64,000 nt of DNA from Arthrobacter hankyongi (GCF_022012395.1 NZ_JAKLTQ010000009.1:1-64000), one strand, 5' to 3'; shown: positions 27,226 to 35,923, counted from the stretch's first letter. Made by a program: numbers and translations. The notes: generated by a model from the letters alone, not told the origin.

Positions 27226-30033
27226 ATGCCTGCGGTGACCCCGGCCAAGGACCTTGATGCGCGGCTGCGCGCGGATGTGCGGCGCGTGAGCACCCTGCTG
27301 GGCGAATCGCTGGTGCGCCAGCAGGGACCGGAGCTGCTGTCGCTGGTGGAGCAGGTGCGCCTGCTGACCAAGGAATCCAAGGAAGCGGCCCGCGGCGGCG
27401 GCGAGGCAACCGGCCCCTGGACGGCGCGCGACGTCGCCGAGCAGGTGCGCGAGCTGCTGGCCGGGCTGCCCACCGGCCGGGCCACTGACCTGGTCCGCGC
27501 CTTCGCCTTCTACTTCCACCTGGCCAATGCTGCCGAGCAGGTGCACCGGGTCCGCGGGCTGCGGACCCGGCCGGAGGAGGACGGCTGGCTTGCCCGGGCG
27601 GTGCGGGAGATCGCCGGCCGGGCCGGGCCCCGGGTGCTGCAGGAGGTGGTGGACCGGCTGGATGTCCGCCCGGTCTTCACCGCGCATCCCACCGAGGCGT
27701 CCCGCCGCTCCGTGCTGGACAAGCTGCGCGCCCTCTCCGACGTGCTGGCGGCCGACACCGCCGAGGGCAGCGCGGCCCGGCGCCGGCAGGACCGGCGGCT
27801 GGCCGAGATCATCGACCAGATGTGGCAGACGGACGAACTGCGCCAGGTCCGCCCCACGCCGCTGGACGAGGCCCGCAATGCCGTCTACTACCTGGACAAC
27901 ATCCTCACCGACACTATGCCCGGACTGCTGGCGGAGCTGGCCGAAATCCTCGCCGGGGCCGGTGTCAGCCTGCCCGCAGCGGCGGCCCCGCTGCGGTTCG
28001 GCTCGTGGATCGGCGGGGACCGGGACGGCAACCCGAACGTCACCGCGGAAACCACGCGGGAAATCCTCAAGATCCAGAACCAGAGCGCGATGCGGATCTG
28101 CCTGGCGTGGGTGGACGAGCTGATCTCCATCCTGTCCAACTCCACCGCGCTGGCCGGTGCCAGCGAGGAACTGCTGGCCTCCATCCAGGCCGATGTGCAG
28201 AAGCTGCCCGGACTGGACCCGCGGGTCTTCGAGCTCAATGCCCAGGAGCCATACCGGCTGAAGCTGACCTGCATCAAGGCCAAGCTGATGAACACCTCGC
28301 GCCGGGTCCAGGCCGGCTCCCGGCACGAACCCGGCCGGGACTACGTATCCACCGGCGAGGTGCTGGCCGAGCTGGCGCTGGTGGAGCGCTCGCTGCGCTC
28401 GCACTCGGCGGGGCTGGCCGCCGACGGCGCGCTGGCCCGGGCCAGGCGGACGATTGCCGCCTGCGGCCTGAAGCTGGCCACGCTGGACATGCGCGAGCTG
28501 GCCGAGCGCCACCATGCCGTCCTGGCGGTGCTGATGGACCGGCTGGGCGAGCTGCCCGGGCCCTACCTCGGGCTTGGCCGCGCCGAGCGGTGCAGGGTGC
28601 TCTCCGCGGAGCTCGGGTCGCGGCGCCCGCTGGCGCCGTCGCCCCCGCCGCTGGACGCGGACTCGGAGCGGATCTTCGCGGTGTTCGGGGAAATCCAGCG
28701 GGCCCTGGACACCTACGGCTCCGACGTCGTGGAGTCCTACATCATCTCCATGACCCGCGGTGCCGACGACGTGCTGGCCGCCGCAGTGCTGGCCCGCGAA
28801 GCCGGGCTGCTGCGGCTGCACGGGCCGGAGCCCTACGCCCGGATCGGTTTCGCGCCGCTGCTGGAAACGATCCCGGAACTGCAGGGGGCCGGGGCGCTGC
28901 TGGACGAACTGCTGTCCGATCCGCACTACCGCCGGATCGTCCAGCTGCGCGGGAACCTGCAGGAGGTGATGCTCGGCTACTCGGATTCGAACAAGGAGGC
29001 TGGCGTGGTGACCAGCCTCTGGCAGATCCAGAAGGCCCAGCGCAGCCTGCGCGACACCGCGGCGCGGCACGGCGTGCGGCTGCGGCTGTTCCACGGCCGC
29101 GGCGGGTCCGTCGGCCGCGGCGGCGGGCCCACCTACGAGGCGATCATGGCGCACCCCAACGGGGTGCTCGACGGCGAAATCAAGTTCACCGAACAGGGCG
29201 AGGTGATCTCGGACAAGTACTCGCTGCCGGAGCTGGCGCGGGAGAACCTGGAACTGTCCCTGGCCGCCGTGATGCAGGCGTCGGCGCTGCACCGTACGCC
29301 GCGCTTCTCCGCGGACGAACTGGAGCGCTACGAAGCGGTGATGGACGTGGTCTCGGACGCCGCGTCCGCCAGCTACCGCCGCCTGATGGACCACCCGGAC
29401 CTGCCCGGCTACTTCCTCGCCTCCACCCCGGTGGAGCAGCTCGGGGCGCTGAACATCGGCTCCCGTCCGGCCCACCGCCCGGGCACCGGGGACGGCCTCG
29501 CCGGGCTGCGGGCCATCCCCTGGGTGTTCGGCTGGACCCAGTCCCGGCAGATTGTCCCCGGCTGGTTCGGCGTCGGCTCCGGGCTTCGGGCCGCCCGCGA
29601 GGCCGGGCTGCAGGGTCAGCTGGAGGAGATGATCGGGCGCTGGAACTTCTTCCAGACGGTCGTTTCGAATGTCGAAATGACCCTGGCCAAGACGGATATG
29701 GACATTGCCGCCCATTACGTGGACACCCTGGTGCCACCCGAACTGCGGCACCTGTTCGGCACGATCCGCACCGAGTACGAGCTGACCGTGGCCGAGGTGC
29801 TCAGGCTCACCGGGGAGCAGGAGCTGCTGGAGAACCAGCCGGTGCTCAAACGCTCGCTGGAGGTCCGGGACCAGTACCTGGATCCGATCTCCTACATGCA
29901 GGTGGAACTGCTGCGCCGCTACCGGGCGGGCAAGGAAGCGGGGGATGGGGCCGGGAGCCTGGACGGCAGCCTGCAGCGCGCCATGCTGATCACGATCAAC
30001 GGCGTCGCGGCGGGCCTGCGCAATACCGGCTAG
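27226..30033 (+). CDS. ppc: Phosphoenolpyruvate carboxylase
   Basis: A 935-residue enzyme that carboxylates PEP with bicarbonate to oxaloacetate, replenishing the TCA cycle. Family motifs in order: [12 protein letters not shown] (catalytic His154), [41 protein letters not shown] (catalytic His and the mobile loop), [19 protein letters not shown], and [14 protein letters not shown]. It ends with the usual GLRNTG, so it is full length. The start is uncertain: the ATG at 27226 fits the normal N-terminus, but only a distant GGAAAG lies upstream. The opposing enzyme PckG is encoded 25 kb away in the same window. Confidence 0.95.
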   Translation: MPAVTPAKDLDARLRADVRRVSTLLGESLVRQQGPELLSLVEQVRLLTKESKEAARGGGEATGPWTARDVAEQVRELLAGLPTGRATDLVRAFAFYFHLANAAEQVHRVRGLRTRPEEDGWLARAVREIAGRAGPRVLQEVVDRLDVRPVFTAHPTEASRRSVLDKLRALSDVLAADTAEGSAARRRQDRRLAEIIDQMWQTDELRQVRPTPLDEARNAVYYLDNILTDTMPGLLAELAEILAGAGVSLPAAAAPLRFGSWIGGDRDGNPNVTAETTREILKIQNQSAMRICLAWVDELISILSNSTALAGASEELLASIQADVQKLPGLDPRVFELNAQEPYRLKLTCIKAKLMNTSRRVQAGSRHEPGRDYVSTGEVLAELALVERSLRSHSAGLAADGALARARRTIAACGLKLATLDMRELAERHHAVLAVLMDRLGELPGPYLGLGRAERCRVLSAELGSRRPLAPSPPPLDADSERIFAVFGEIQRALDTYGSDVVESYIISMTRGADDVLAAAVLAREAGLLRLHGPEPYARIGFAPLLETIPELQGAGALLDELLSDPHYRRIVQLRGNLQEVMLGYSDSNKEAGVVTSLWQIQKAQRSLRDTAARHGVRLRLFHGRGGSVGRGGGPTYEAIMAHPNGVLDGEIKFTEQGEVISDKYSLPELARENLELSLAAVMQASALHRTPRFSADELERYEAVMDVVSDAASASYRRLMDHPDLPGYFLASTPVEQLGALNIGSRPAHRPGTGDGLAGLRAIPWVFGWTQSRQIVPGWFGVGSGLRAAREAGLQGQLEEMIGRWNFFQTVVSNVEMTLAKTDMDIAAHYVDTLVPPELRHLFGTIRTEYELTVAEVLRLTGEQELLENQPVLKRSLEVRDQYLDPISYMQVELLRRYRAGKEAGDGAGSLDGSLQRAMLITINGVAAGLRNTG

Positions 30034-30036
30034 CCT
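30031..30036 (+). promoter_or_regulatory. Leaderless -10 hexamer (TAGCCT) after ppc
   Basis: TAGCCT lies 6 nt before the GTG at 30043. Its first three bases are the ppc stop codon. Confidence 0.5.
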
Positions 30037-30042
30037 GTTACC

Positions 30043-30351
30043 GTGCCTTCCTACCGAGCCCAGCTGGGCATTGCCGGCCTGCGTCCGGGACACCGGCCCG
30101 AGCGCGTGATGGAAGCGGCGGTCGACGCGGTCGGCTCCGCCCATGTGGTGGAGGCGAACCAGCTGGACATCGTTGCTGGGACGCCGCGGATTGCGGTCCG
30201 GTTCACCGTCGATCCCACCGCCCGGGACATCGAGGACCGGCAGGCGCTGCAGGCGGCGGCGAACATGCGCCACGCCGTCGGCCAGGTGGCCGTCACCGGG
30301 CAACTGCAGGTGCTGCGGCGGGTGCGCGGGCGCTGGGAGCCGGTCGGCTGA
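30043..30351 (+). CDS. Small hypothetical protein downstream of ppc
   Basis: A 102-residue soluble protein with a GTG start 9 bp after the ppc stop. The pattern of alternating strands and one helix (PERVMEAAVDAV, later DIEDRQALQAAANMRHAV) suggests a small alpha/beta domain. No motif is recognised. It may be read from the ppc transcript and also from its own leaderless hexamer. Confidence 0.7.
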   Translation: MPSYRAQLGIAGLRPGHRPERVMEAAVDAVGSAHVVEANQLDIVAGTPRIAVRFTVDPTARDIEDRQALQAAANMRHAVGQVAVTGQLQVLRRVRGRWEPVG

Positions 30352-30366
30352 GGAAGGTGCGCCGCG

Positions 30367-31188
30367 CTAGGACGCCACCGGGCGGCGGTGGCGCAGGTCC
30401 AGGTGCTCCTGGTGTTCGACATCGGAGCGGCGGGTCAGCCCGCACACCAGCACGAAGAACATGCCGAAGCCGGCTGCGATCGCCACCGGCGGGGACTGCG
30501 GCTCGCCCGCCCACCGGGCCACCATCAGCCAGGCCAGGCCCCAGCAGAGGGAGAGCGCCACGGACAGCCGGCCGCGTCCGGACAGGGCGGTGGCGGCGCC
30601 CGCGGCCGCGGCTGCGGCCACCGCCAGCACGGCCCAGATGGTCCGGTCCCCGAAGCCGATCCGCTGCACGGTCAGCCAGATGGCGGCGTTGGCCGCGGAG
30701 GCGAACAGGATCCAGCCCAGGTACAAACCCATCGGCGCGTCCACGAGCAGGCCGTCCGCCCGGGTTTCGTCCGGGTACCGGTTCAGCACGTGCACCGCGG
30801 CGGCCAGCACGGCCAGCAGCAGCAGGATGACGATCAGGGTCAGCCCGACCTGGCCCGCCTGGGCGGCATAGATCCAGCCGGCGTTGAGCAGCATGGCCGC
30901 CGCCGCCAGCCAGCCCATGCCCCGCTGCCGACGGCTGCGGCGCTGCGCGGGCCACCATTGGTACACGGTGTAGGCCAGCAGCCCCAGATAGATGGGTGCC
31001 CAGATCAGGAAGGCGCCGTATCCCGGCGAGAGCAGGGTGTAACCGGGAGCGAAGGCGCCGCCGGCGGCCTCGGCGATGGGGGCGGCGCCGCTCAGGCTCG
31101 AGCCGCGCACGGCGGTGTAGGCGCAGGCGGCCAGGGACAGGGTCACGGCGAGCTGGCGGGCCACATCGGCGGCCCCGCGCAGGCTCAT
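30367..31188 (-). CDS. Tryptophan-rich membrane protein (TspO-like architecture)
   Basis: A 273-residue protein with about eight hydrophobic helices. Blocks such as SPGYGAFLIWAPIYLGLLAYTVYQ, LNAGWIYAAQAGQ and DAPMGLYLGWILFASAANAAIW have the Trp placement seen in TspO/MBR relatives, but with additional helices. It is probably a membrane-embedded ligand binder or sensor; function unknown. The ATG overlaps the stop of the DedA gene (ATGA), so the pair is coupled. Confidence 0.8.
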   Translation of the reverse strand: MSLRGAADVARQLAVTLSLAACAYTAVRGSSLSGAAPIAEAAGGAFAPGYTLLSPGYGAFLIWAPIYLGLLAYTVYQWWPAQRRSRRQRGMGWLAAAAMLLNAGWIYAAQAGQVGLTLIVILLLLAVLAAAVHVLNRYPDETRADGLLVDAPMGLYLGWILFASAANAAIWLTVQRIGFGDRTIWAVLAVAAAAAAGAATALSGRGRLSVALSLCWGLAWLMVARWAGEPQSPPVAIAAGFGMFFVLVCGLTRRSDVEHQEHLDLRHRRPVAS

Positions 31189-31841
31189 GGCCAGACCTCC
31201 TCCAGATCGGTCTCGTCCCCGTCCTGCACGGGTTCGGTAGTTTTGGCCCGGTGCCGGTGCCGGTGCCGGTGCCGGTGCGCGAGCACGGCGGCAATCAGCG
31301 AACCGGCGGCGAGGCCGATCCCGGTGCCGAGCGCGAGGCTGGCCCAGAAGGGGAAACCGGTGGCCAGCCCTGTGGCCATGCCGAGGCCGACCTGCCAGGT
31401 GGCCCAGAGCGCGGACCCGGCGGCGGACAACGCGATGAACGGGCGGAACGGCACGGCGGCCAGGCCTGCCGCCGCCACGGAGGCGGTCCGGCCGCCGGGC
31501 ACGAAGCGGGCGGCCAGCACGGCCGCGTAGGTGGATGAGGTACCGGCGCGGTGCAGGGCGGCATTGACTCCGCGGTCCAGCGCCCGGCCCCAGCGGAACC
31601 GCCCGAGCCAGGCGCTGATCCGGCGCTGGACGAGCAGGAACAGGATCAGGTCCCCGGCCCAGCTGCCCAGGAACGCGGTACCGTACACCAGGGGCAGGAC
31701 CAACTGCCCGCCGGCCAGCAGCGTACCGCCGCCGATCACCGCGGCTTCGGACGGCGAGGCCGGCATCCCGGCATCGAGGATGACCAGCACGAAGGTCAGC
31801 GGGTAGTAGAACCACTGCCAGGGGCCGTCGGGCATCTCCAC
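31185..31841 (-). CDS. DedA family membrane protein
   Basis: A 218-residue protein of the DedA/SNARE-associated family of lipid-flippase-like proteins. The family signature around FVPGGRTASVAAAGLAAVPF (about 113-132) is present, with the conserved Arg and Gly-rich motif, and about five helices including a reentrant region near 24-45 (DAGMPASPSEAAVIGGG). Residues 187-197 form a His-Arg alternating run encoded by a hexanucleotide repeat. The start is a GTG at 31841 with TAGATT 6 nt upstream (leaderless). Confidence 0.85.
   Translation of the reverse strand: MEMPDGPWQWFYYPLTFVLVILDAGMPASPSEAAVIGGGTLLAGGQLVLPLVYGTAFLGSWAGDLILFLLVQRRISAWLGRFRWGRALDRGVNAALHRAGTSSTYAAVLAARFVPGGRTASVAAAGLAAVPFRPFIALSAAGSALWATWQVGLGMATGLATGFPFWASLALGTGIGLAAGSLIAAVLAHRHRHRHRHRAKTTEPVQDGDETDLEEVWP
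31248..31277. repeat. CCGGTG hexanucleotide tandem repeat
   Basis: Five perfect copies of CCGGTG inside the DedA gene, encoding the His-Arg run of its cytosolic tail. Changes in copy number would keep the reading frame. Confidence 0.85.
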
Positions 31842-31847
31842 TTCTTA

Positions 31848-31853
31848 AATCTA
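31848..31853 (-). promoter_or_regulatory. Leaderless -10 hexamer (TAGATT) of DedA gene
   Basis: TAGATT on the minus strand lies 6 nt before the GTG at 31841. Confidence 0.5.
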
Positions 31854-31888
31854 GTCTCAACCACCGCCCCGTGGCAGACTCCGGTGCC

Positions 31889-32407
31889 ATGGAAATCAGC
31901 ATTCTGCAGGGCGACATCACCGTCCGGCCGGTGGACGCCGTCGTGAATGCCGCAAATTCGCGGCTGCTGGGCGGCGGCGGGGTGGATGGGGCCATCCACG
32001 CCGCGGCCGGGCCGGCGCTGCTGGCCGCCTGCCGGGACCTGCGCCGGACCACGCTGCCCGGCGGCCTGCCGGTGGGGCAGGCCGTGGCCACCGCCGGGTA
32101 CCGGCTCCCGGCCCGGTGGATCATCCACACCGTGGGACCGAACCGCGGCGCCGGGCAGACGGATCCCGGACTGCTGGCCTCGGCGTTCCGGCAGAGCCTG
32201 CTGGTGGCCGAGGACCTCGGGGCCCGGACCGTCGCGTTCCCGGCGATCGGCGCGGGCATTTTCGGCTGGGACGCCGACACCGTGGCGCGCGTGGGGCTGG
32301 GCGAGACGCTGGGGCACGACGGCGGCGTGCAGCTGGTGGAGTTCGTGCTGTTCACGCCGCGGCTGGCCGAGGTGTTCCGGCGGGTCCATGCGGAATTGGC
32401 CCGCTGA
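31889..32407 (+). CDS. Macro-domain ADP-ribose-binding protein
   Basis: A 172-residue single macro domain of the MacroD/YmdB type, which removes acetyl from O-acetyl-ADP-ribose or mono-ADP-ribose from proteins. The signature NAANSRLLGGGGVDGAIHAAAG at about residues 22-43 holds the catalytic Asn and Asp, and FPAIGAGIFGWD is the phosphate-binding loop. The start at 31889 has a weak CAGACT 8 nt upstream. No partner ADP-ribosyltransferase is nearby. A long perfect hairpin follows the gene. Confidence 0.92.
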   Translation: MEISILQGDITVRPVDAVVNAANSRLLGGGGVDGAIHAAAGPALLAACRDLRRTTLPGGLPVGQAVATAGYRLPARWIIHTVGPNRGAGQTDPGLLASAFRQSLLVAEDLGARTVAFPAIGAGIFGWDADTVARVGLGETLGHDGGVQLVEFVLFTPRLAEVFRRVHAELAR

Positions 32408-32425
32408 ACCGCCGGCCTGCACATT

Positions 32426-32479
32426 TTGGGCGGGATAGATGCTGTTTTCACCCGTGAAAACAGCATCTATCCCGCCCAA
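32426..32479. repeat. Perfect 26-bp inverted repeat (hairpin family, copy 1)
   Basis: Left arm 32426-32451 and right arm 32454-32479 are exact reverse complements, separated by CC. The outer arm TTGGGCGGGATAG / CTATCCCGCCCAA is shared with the repeat at 43676-43739; the inner 13 bp (ATGCTGTTTTCAC) is not. Located between the convergent macro-domain and RluA-type genes. No T-run follows on either strand. Confidence 0.93.
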
Positions 32480-32513
32480 GTTTCAGGGTGGGGAGGGGAG
32501 GGGGGTGGGGCGG

Positions 32514-33443
32514 TTACGGTGCGGTGTGGGCAAGGCCTGCGGCGGCCCATTCGGAGAGTTCCAGCTGGCTGCGGTACTCGACCGGCTTACCGGAGAGAGG
32601 GTCGGTGAAGCGGATGCCGCGGGCCAGCAGCTGCAGCGGGCGGCCGAAGTCGTCCGGGGCCTGGTCCAGCAGCACCGGGTAGAACGGATCGTGCAGGATC
32701 CCGATCCCCAGCGACGCCATGTGCACGCGCAGCTGGTGGGTCTTGCCGGTATGCGGCTGCAGCCGGTACCGGCCTAGCCCGCCGCGGGAGTCCAGCAGCT
32801 CGATCCGGGTCTCGGTGTTCGGTTCCCCGGCCACGGTTTCGGCCAGCAGGTAGGTGCGGGACTTGACCATCCGGTTGCGCACCAGCAGCGGGTATTCGTG
32901 CTCCGGGTCCACCGGTGCCACGGCCTCGTAGTCCTTCTGCACCCGGCGCTTCTCGAACAGAACCTGGTACCGGCCCCGGGTCGCCGGATTGGTGGAGAAG
33001 AGCAGCACGCCGGCGGTGAGCCGGTCCAGCCGGTGCATCGGGATCAGGTCCGGGATATCCAGCTGGACGCGCAGCCGCACCAGGGCGGATTCGCTGATGT
33101 AGGTGCCGCCCGGCGTCGTGGGCAGGAAGTGCGGCTTGTCCACCACCAGGATGTTCTCGTCCTGGTGCAGGATGTTGATTTCCACCGGCAGCCGCTGCTC
33201 GGCCGGCAGCGTCCGGTAGTACCAGATGAAGGTGTGCTCGGACAGCGCGGTGCCGCGGTGCAGCCTGACCCCGCCCTGGCCGACGATCTCCCCGCGGTCG
33301 AAGCGCTCGCGGATGCCGTCCGGATCCACATGGCCCCAGCGGTGCAGCATGTAGTCCAGGGCAGTGGCCCACGGCCCGGCGGCGGGCAGGCGCAGCCGGG
33401 TGGCATTGACGCCGTCGCGCACGGGCAGGGGGGATTTCATCAC
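32514..33443 (-). CDS. RluA-family pseudouridine synthase
   Basis: A 309-residue RNA pseudouridine synthase. The catalytic motif HRLDRLTAGVLLFS at about 146-159 holds the active-site Asp, and LQPHTGKTHQLRVHMASLG is the second family block. The N-terminal 90 residues form an S4-like or family-specific extension rather than a clear S4 domain. The RNA target (rRNA or tRNA position) cannot be assigned. The GTG start at 33443 is supported by TACCCT 6 nt upstream. Confidence 0.9.
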   Translation of the reverse strand: MMKSPLPVRDGVNATRLRLPAAGPWATALDYMLHRWGHVDPDGIRERFDRGEIVGQGGVRLHRGTALSEHTFIWYYRTLPAEQRLPVEINILHQDENILVVDKPHFLPTTPGGTYISESALVRLRVQLDIPDLIPMHRLDRLTAGVLLFSTNPATRGRYQVLFEKRRVQKDYEAVAPVDPEHEYPLLVRNRMVKSRTYLLAETVAGEPNTETRIELLDSRGGLGRYRLQPHTGKTHQLRVHMASLGIGILHDPFYPVLLDQAPDDFGRPLQLLARGIRFTDPLSGKPVEYRSQLELSEWAAAGLAHTAP

Positions 33444-33449
33444 CCATCA

Positions 33450-33455
33450 AGGGTA
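33450..33455 (-). promoter_or_regulatory. Leaderless -10 hexamer (TACCCT) of RluA-family gene
   Basis: TACCCT on the minus strand lies 6 nt before the GTG at 33443. Confidence 0.5.
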
Positions 33456-33472
33456 CCCGGCCGTCCCGGCGG

Positions 33473-34228
33473 TCAGGCCCTGGCCGTGACCGACCAGACC
33501 GTCCGGGGCCGCTCCAGCCGCACCCCGTCGACAACCAGGTCCACCCGCTCGTTGAAGAAGCACAGCAGGTCGCGGATCTTGGGGATCTCCGGGATCGGCT
33601 CCGGGTAGCTCCAGGCCGCATCCCGCACGAAGACGTCCCCGGCCCGCAGCGACCAGTAACGGGCCAGCCCCTTGTAGGGACAGGCCGTGACCGTGTCGCT
33701 GGCTTCGAGCAGCTCGGTGCGCACGTCCTCGAACGGCAGGTAGTAGCGGACCGGCAGCCCGGTCTCGAAGAGCAGCAGCGGCCGGACACTGTCCGCGACC
33801 TGCTGCCCGCCGGCGAACACCTGGACCCGGCGGGAGCTGCGCAGGGTGTCCACGCGCTTGTGCGGATCCCGCGCATGCACCTGCACCCGCTCGTCCTCCT
33901 CGTACCACTCCAGCTGCTGCCAGGAAAAGGTGACATGGCCGGCCAGTGCGGCCAGCGGGCCGGTCGGAGCGGGATGCGACCACGCCGCGCCGCGGGCCTG
34001 CCTGCTGCCCGCCTGGACGGTCCAGGTCCGCCCGCCCTGGCGGCCGGCGGCCTCGTCGACGAGGGCCCCGGGGAGGACATCCTCCAGCGGCAGGAAGTAG
34101 GTGGGCAGTCCGTGGGCGTCGTACCGGACCAGCAGCAGCGCCCGGGTGCTGTCGGCAACCAGCCGGCCGTCCAGCCGCACCCGGATGCGCCGCGGCGTCG
34201 GCTCGACGAAGGGAACGGAGGTCTCCAT
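33473..34228 (-). CDS. Tandem DUF427 protein
   Basis: A 251-residue protein holding two copies of the DUF427 domain: roughly residues 15-120 and 125-245. Each begins with RRIRVRLDGRLVADSTRALLL-like or RRVQVFAGGQQVADSVRPLLL-like sequence, and the second contains the diagnostic TACPYKGLARYW and AAWSYPEP. The fold is small and all-beta; function is unknown. The start is set by TAGAGT 7 nt before the ATG. Confidence 0.88.
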   Translation of the reverse strand: METSVPFVEPTPRRIRVRLDGRLVADSTRALLLVRYDAHGLPTYFLPLEDVLPGALVDEAAGRQGGRTWTVQAGSRQARGAAWSHPAPTGPLAALAGHVTFSWQQLEWYEEDERVQVHARDPHKRVDTLRSSRRVQVFAGGQQVADSVRPLLLFETGLPVRYYLPFEDVRTELLEASDTVTACPYKGLARYWSLRAGDVFVRDAAWSYPEPIPEIPKIRDLLCFFNERVDLVVDGVRLERPRTVWSVTARA

Positions 34229-34235
34229 GGCGGAC

Positions 34236-34241
34236 ACTCTA
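34236..34241 (-). promoter_or_regulatory. Leaderless -10 hexamer (TAGAGT) of DUF427 gene
   Basis: TAGAGT on the minus strand lies 7 nt before the ATG at 34228. Confidence 0.6.
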
Positions 34242-34409
34242 CTCCGGCTCACCCCTTCCGGGCCGCGGGTGCAGCCCGGGGGCCGGCAGGGTGCTATGGC
34301 GCAGTTGCGAGCATCTCGGCGATCATCACCGCGGGACATTCGCAGCCGGTCCGGCGGGACATCCCTGGCGGGGGCCGGACGATCGATCCGCTGCTGGCCA
34401 ATCCCTGGA

Positions 34410-34424
34410 GCAACCAATGGTTGC
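34410..34424. promoter_or_regulatory. ArsR operator, copy 1
   Basis: GCAACCAATGGTTGC is a perfect 6-3-6 dyad. A second copy with the same arms lies 45 bp downstream. Its right arm overlaps the proposed -35 element TTGCAC. Confidence 0.7.
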
Positions 34425-34449
34425 ACATAAAGGAGGAATGCCCTACAGT
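34421..34449 (+). promoter_or_regulatory. Promoter of SRPBCC-ArsR operon
   Basis: TTGCAC at 34421-34426 and TACAGT at 34444-34449 are spaced 17 bp and are flanked by the two ArsR-type dyads. A start of transcription near 34456 would place the downstream dyad at the beginning of the mRNA. Confidence 0.5.
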
Positions 34450-34454
34450 CATAT

Positions 34455-34469
34455 GCAACCAAAGGTTGC
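34455..34469. promoter_or_regulatory. ArsR operator, copy 2
   Basis: GCAACCAAAGGTTGC has the same arms as the dyad at 34410-34424. It lies directly downstream of the proposed -10 element, where binding would block transcription start. Confidence 0.7.
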
Positions 34470-34488
34470 GAGAGGGCGGGAGAGTGGA

Positions 34489-34953
34489 ATGGAATACGGC
34501 AGCATCGAGCGGACGATCCACATTGAAGCCGCGCCCGAGGTGGTCTACGAGGTCATCAGCAAGCCCGAACACCTGCGGCAGTGGTGGCCGGACGAAGCAG
34601 AGTTCGAGCCGGTGCCCGGCGCCGCCGGGGTCATCTCGTTCGGCGACCGGACGGCACCGGAGGCGCACGTCGTACCGCTTACGGTGGTGGAGGCCGACCC
34701 GCCGCGGCGGTTCTCCTTCCGGTGGGTGTACGACGAAGGTGAGGCCGCGACCTCGGCCAACTCGCTGCTGGTGACCTTCGAGCTGGTCCCGTCGGGCGCA
34801 GGCACGCTGCTGCGCTTCACCGAGGCGGGGTTCCGGGAGAAGGGCTGGGAGGCGGCCGTGCTCGAGGAGCAGTACCGCGAGCACGTCGCCGGCTGGGACT
34901 ACTTCCTGCCTCGCCTCGTCACGTATGTCGCCGGGCTGGTGTCGACGCCATGA
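34489..34953 (+). CDS. SRPBCC/AHSA1-family protein
   Basis: A 154-residue single START-like domain: TIHIEAAPEVVYEVISKPEHLRQWW at the N-terminus and a C-terminal helix GWDYFLPRLVTYV, typical of activator-of-Hsp90-like proteins paired with ArsR regulators. The ligand is unknown. The ATG at 34489 has GGGAG at proper spacing. Another in-frame ATG at 34438 follows AAAGGAGGA too closely and lies upstream of the likely transcription start. First gene of a three-gene operon. Confidence 0.88.
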   Translation: MEYGSIERTIHIEAAPEVVYEVISKPEHLRQWWPDEAEFEPVPGAAGVISFGDRTAPEAHVVPLTVVEADPPRRFSFRWVYDEGEAATSANSLLVTFELVPSGAGTLLRFTEAGFREKGWEAAVLEEQYREHVAGWDYFLPRLVTYVAGLVSTP

Positions 34954-35288
34954 GCGTCACCATCGACGACGAGCTCTGGTCGGCGGTGGGGGACCCGACC
35001 CGGCGGCGGATGCTCGATCTGCTGTTGGCCGACAGCGGCGGCACGGCGACCACGCTGAGTGAGCAGCTGCCGGTCACACGGCAGGCGGTCGCCAAGCACC
35101 TCGGCGTGCTCGACCGGGTCGGTCTGGTCCACGCCACGCCGTCCGGACGCGAGCGTCTCTACGAGGTGGACGAGGCCCAGTTCGCCCGCGCGGTCGCACA
35201 ACTGTCGTCGGTCGGGGCCGCCTGGGACGCCCGGCTGCACCGCATCAAGCGGATCGCCGAAGAAATCCAGCGCAGTCAGGAAGGCTGA
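34950..35288 (+). CDS. ArsR/SdpR-type transcriptional repressor
   Basis: A 112-residue winged helix-turn-helix regulator of the ArsR family, SdpR-like. The recognition region is TTLSEQLPVTRQAVAKHLGVLDRVGLVHA (about 33-61), and the wing is GRERLYEVD. It has no cysteine metal site, so it is probably not a metal sensor; SRPBCC partners commonly supply the signal in this family. The ATG overlaps the stop of the preceding gene (ATGA). The two GCAACC-N3-GGTTGC dyads upstream of the operon are its likely targets. Confidence 0.9.
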   Translation: MSVTIDDELWSAVGDPTRRRMLDLLLADSGGTATTLSEQLPVTRQAVAKHLGVLDRVGLVHATPSGRERLYEVDEAQFARAVAQLSSVGAAWDARLHRIKRIAEEIQRSQEG

Positions 35289-35392
35289 CGCCCCGCAAAC
35301 GAATGCCGTCACATCCGCGGCGGCGCTGATGAACCGCGCCCGAACGCGGGCGCCTGCACAAGAAACCGGCACAAGAAGAAAGAGGTATCGAG

Positions 35393-35833
35393 ATGGTGGA
35401 CATCCTGCATCGGATCGGAGTCACGTCGTCTCCCGACGACGTCTACGCGGCCTTGACCACGGTCGATGGGCTGGCGGGCTGGTGGACGGAGGACGCGGAG
35501 GGCGACGGCAATGCCGGGGGAACACTTCGGTTCCGCTTCGGGCCCGGCGGGTTCGATATGAAGGTCCTGGAGGTTCGGCCCGCCGAGCTCGTGCTCTGGG
35601 AGGTCGTCGACGGTCCCGAGGAATGGATCGGCACGCAGGTCCGCTTCGAGCTCAAGCAGGAGGACGGCTTCACGATCGTGTTGTTCCGGCACGAAGGCTG
35701 GAAGGATCCGGTGGAATTCATGTACCACTGCAGCACCAAGTGGGCGACCTTCCTGATGAGCCTCAAGAAGCTGCTCGAAACCGGCAAGGGCGAGCCCGCG
35801 CCGCATGACGTCAAGATCAGCAACTGGCACTAG
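35393..35833 (+). CDS. Second SRPBCC/AHSA1-family protein
   Basis: A 146-residue START-like protein (DILHRIGVTSSPDDVYAALTTVDGLAGWW at the N-terminus), distinct from the first SRPBCC protein of the operon. The C-terminal half is FMYHCSTKWATFLMSLKKLLETGKG. AGAGG precedes the ATG. It lies 104 bp after arsR and is probably cotranscribed. The ligand is unknown. Confidence 0.85.
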   Translation: MVDILHRIGVTSSPDDVYAALTTVDGLAGWWTEDAEGDGNAGGTLRFRFGPGGFDMKVLEVRPAELVLWEVVDGPEEWIGTQVRFELKQEDGFTIVLFRHEGWKDPVEFMYHCSTKWATFLMSLKKLLETGKGEPAPHDVKISNWH

Positions 35834-35860
35834 ACCTTGAAGCGGATTTCAGGTTGCGGG

Positions 35861-35923
35861 CCCGGGCGGGCTCCGCGCGTCGGACCTTCCCACCACTCGC
35901 TTCGCTCGCGGCGGGCCCCTCGG
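35861..35923 (-). repeat. Dispersed palindromic repeat, copy C
   Basis: On the minus strand it reads CCGAGGG, then CCCGCCGCGAGCGAAGCGAG, then a diverged second module. It lies between convergent genes; TAG of the adjacent minus-strand stop codon begins just past the CCCTCGG end. Confidence 0.75.

Noticed and set aside
27016-30303. A very long minus-strand open frame opposite ppc
   Set aside because: It is an antisense shadow of a high-GC gene: repetitive Arg/Gly/His/Gln composition and no recognisable domain, while the plus strand encodes a complete PEP carboxylase. The same applies to long frames opposite pckG, lhr and the oxidoreductase genes.
31248-31277. CCGGTG repeat as a phase-variation switch
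   Set aside because: The unit is six bases, so changes in number keep the reading frame and only alter the His-Arg run.
32426-32479. Reading the perfect hairpin as an ordinary intrinsic terminator
   Set aside because: No T-run follows on either strand, and the shared outer arms with a second locus point to a repeat family.
34438-34489. Upstream ATG for the first SRPBCC gene, directly after AAAGGAGGA
   Set aside because: The ribosome site is only 1-2 nt from the ATG, and the codon lies upstream of the likely transcription start, between the two operators.
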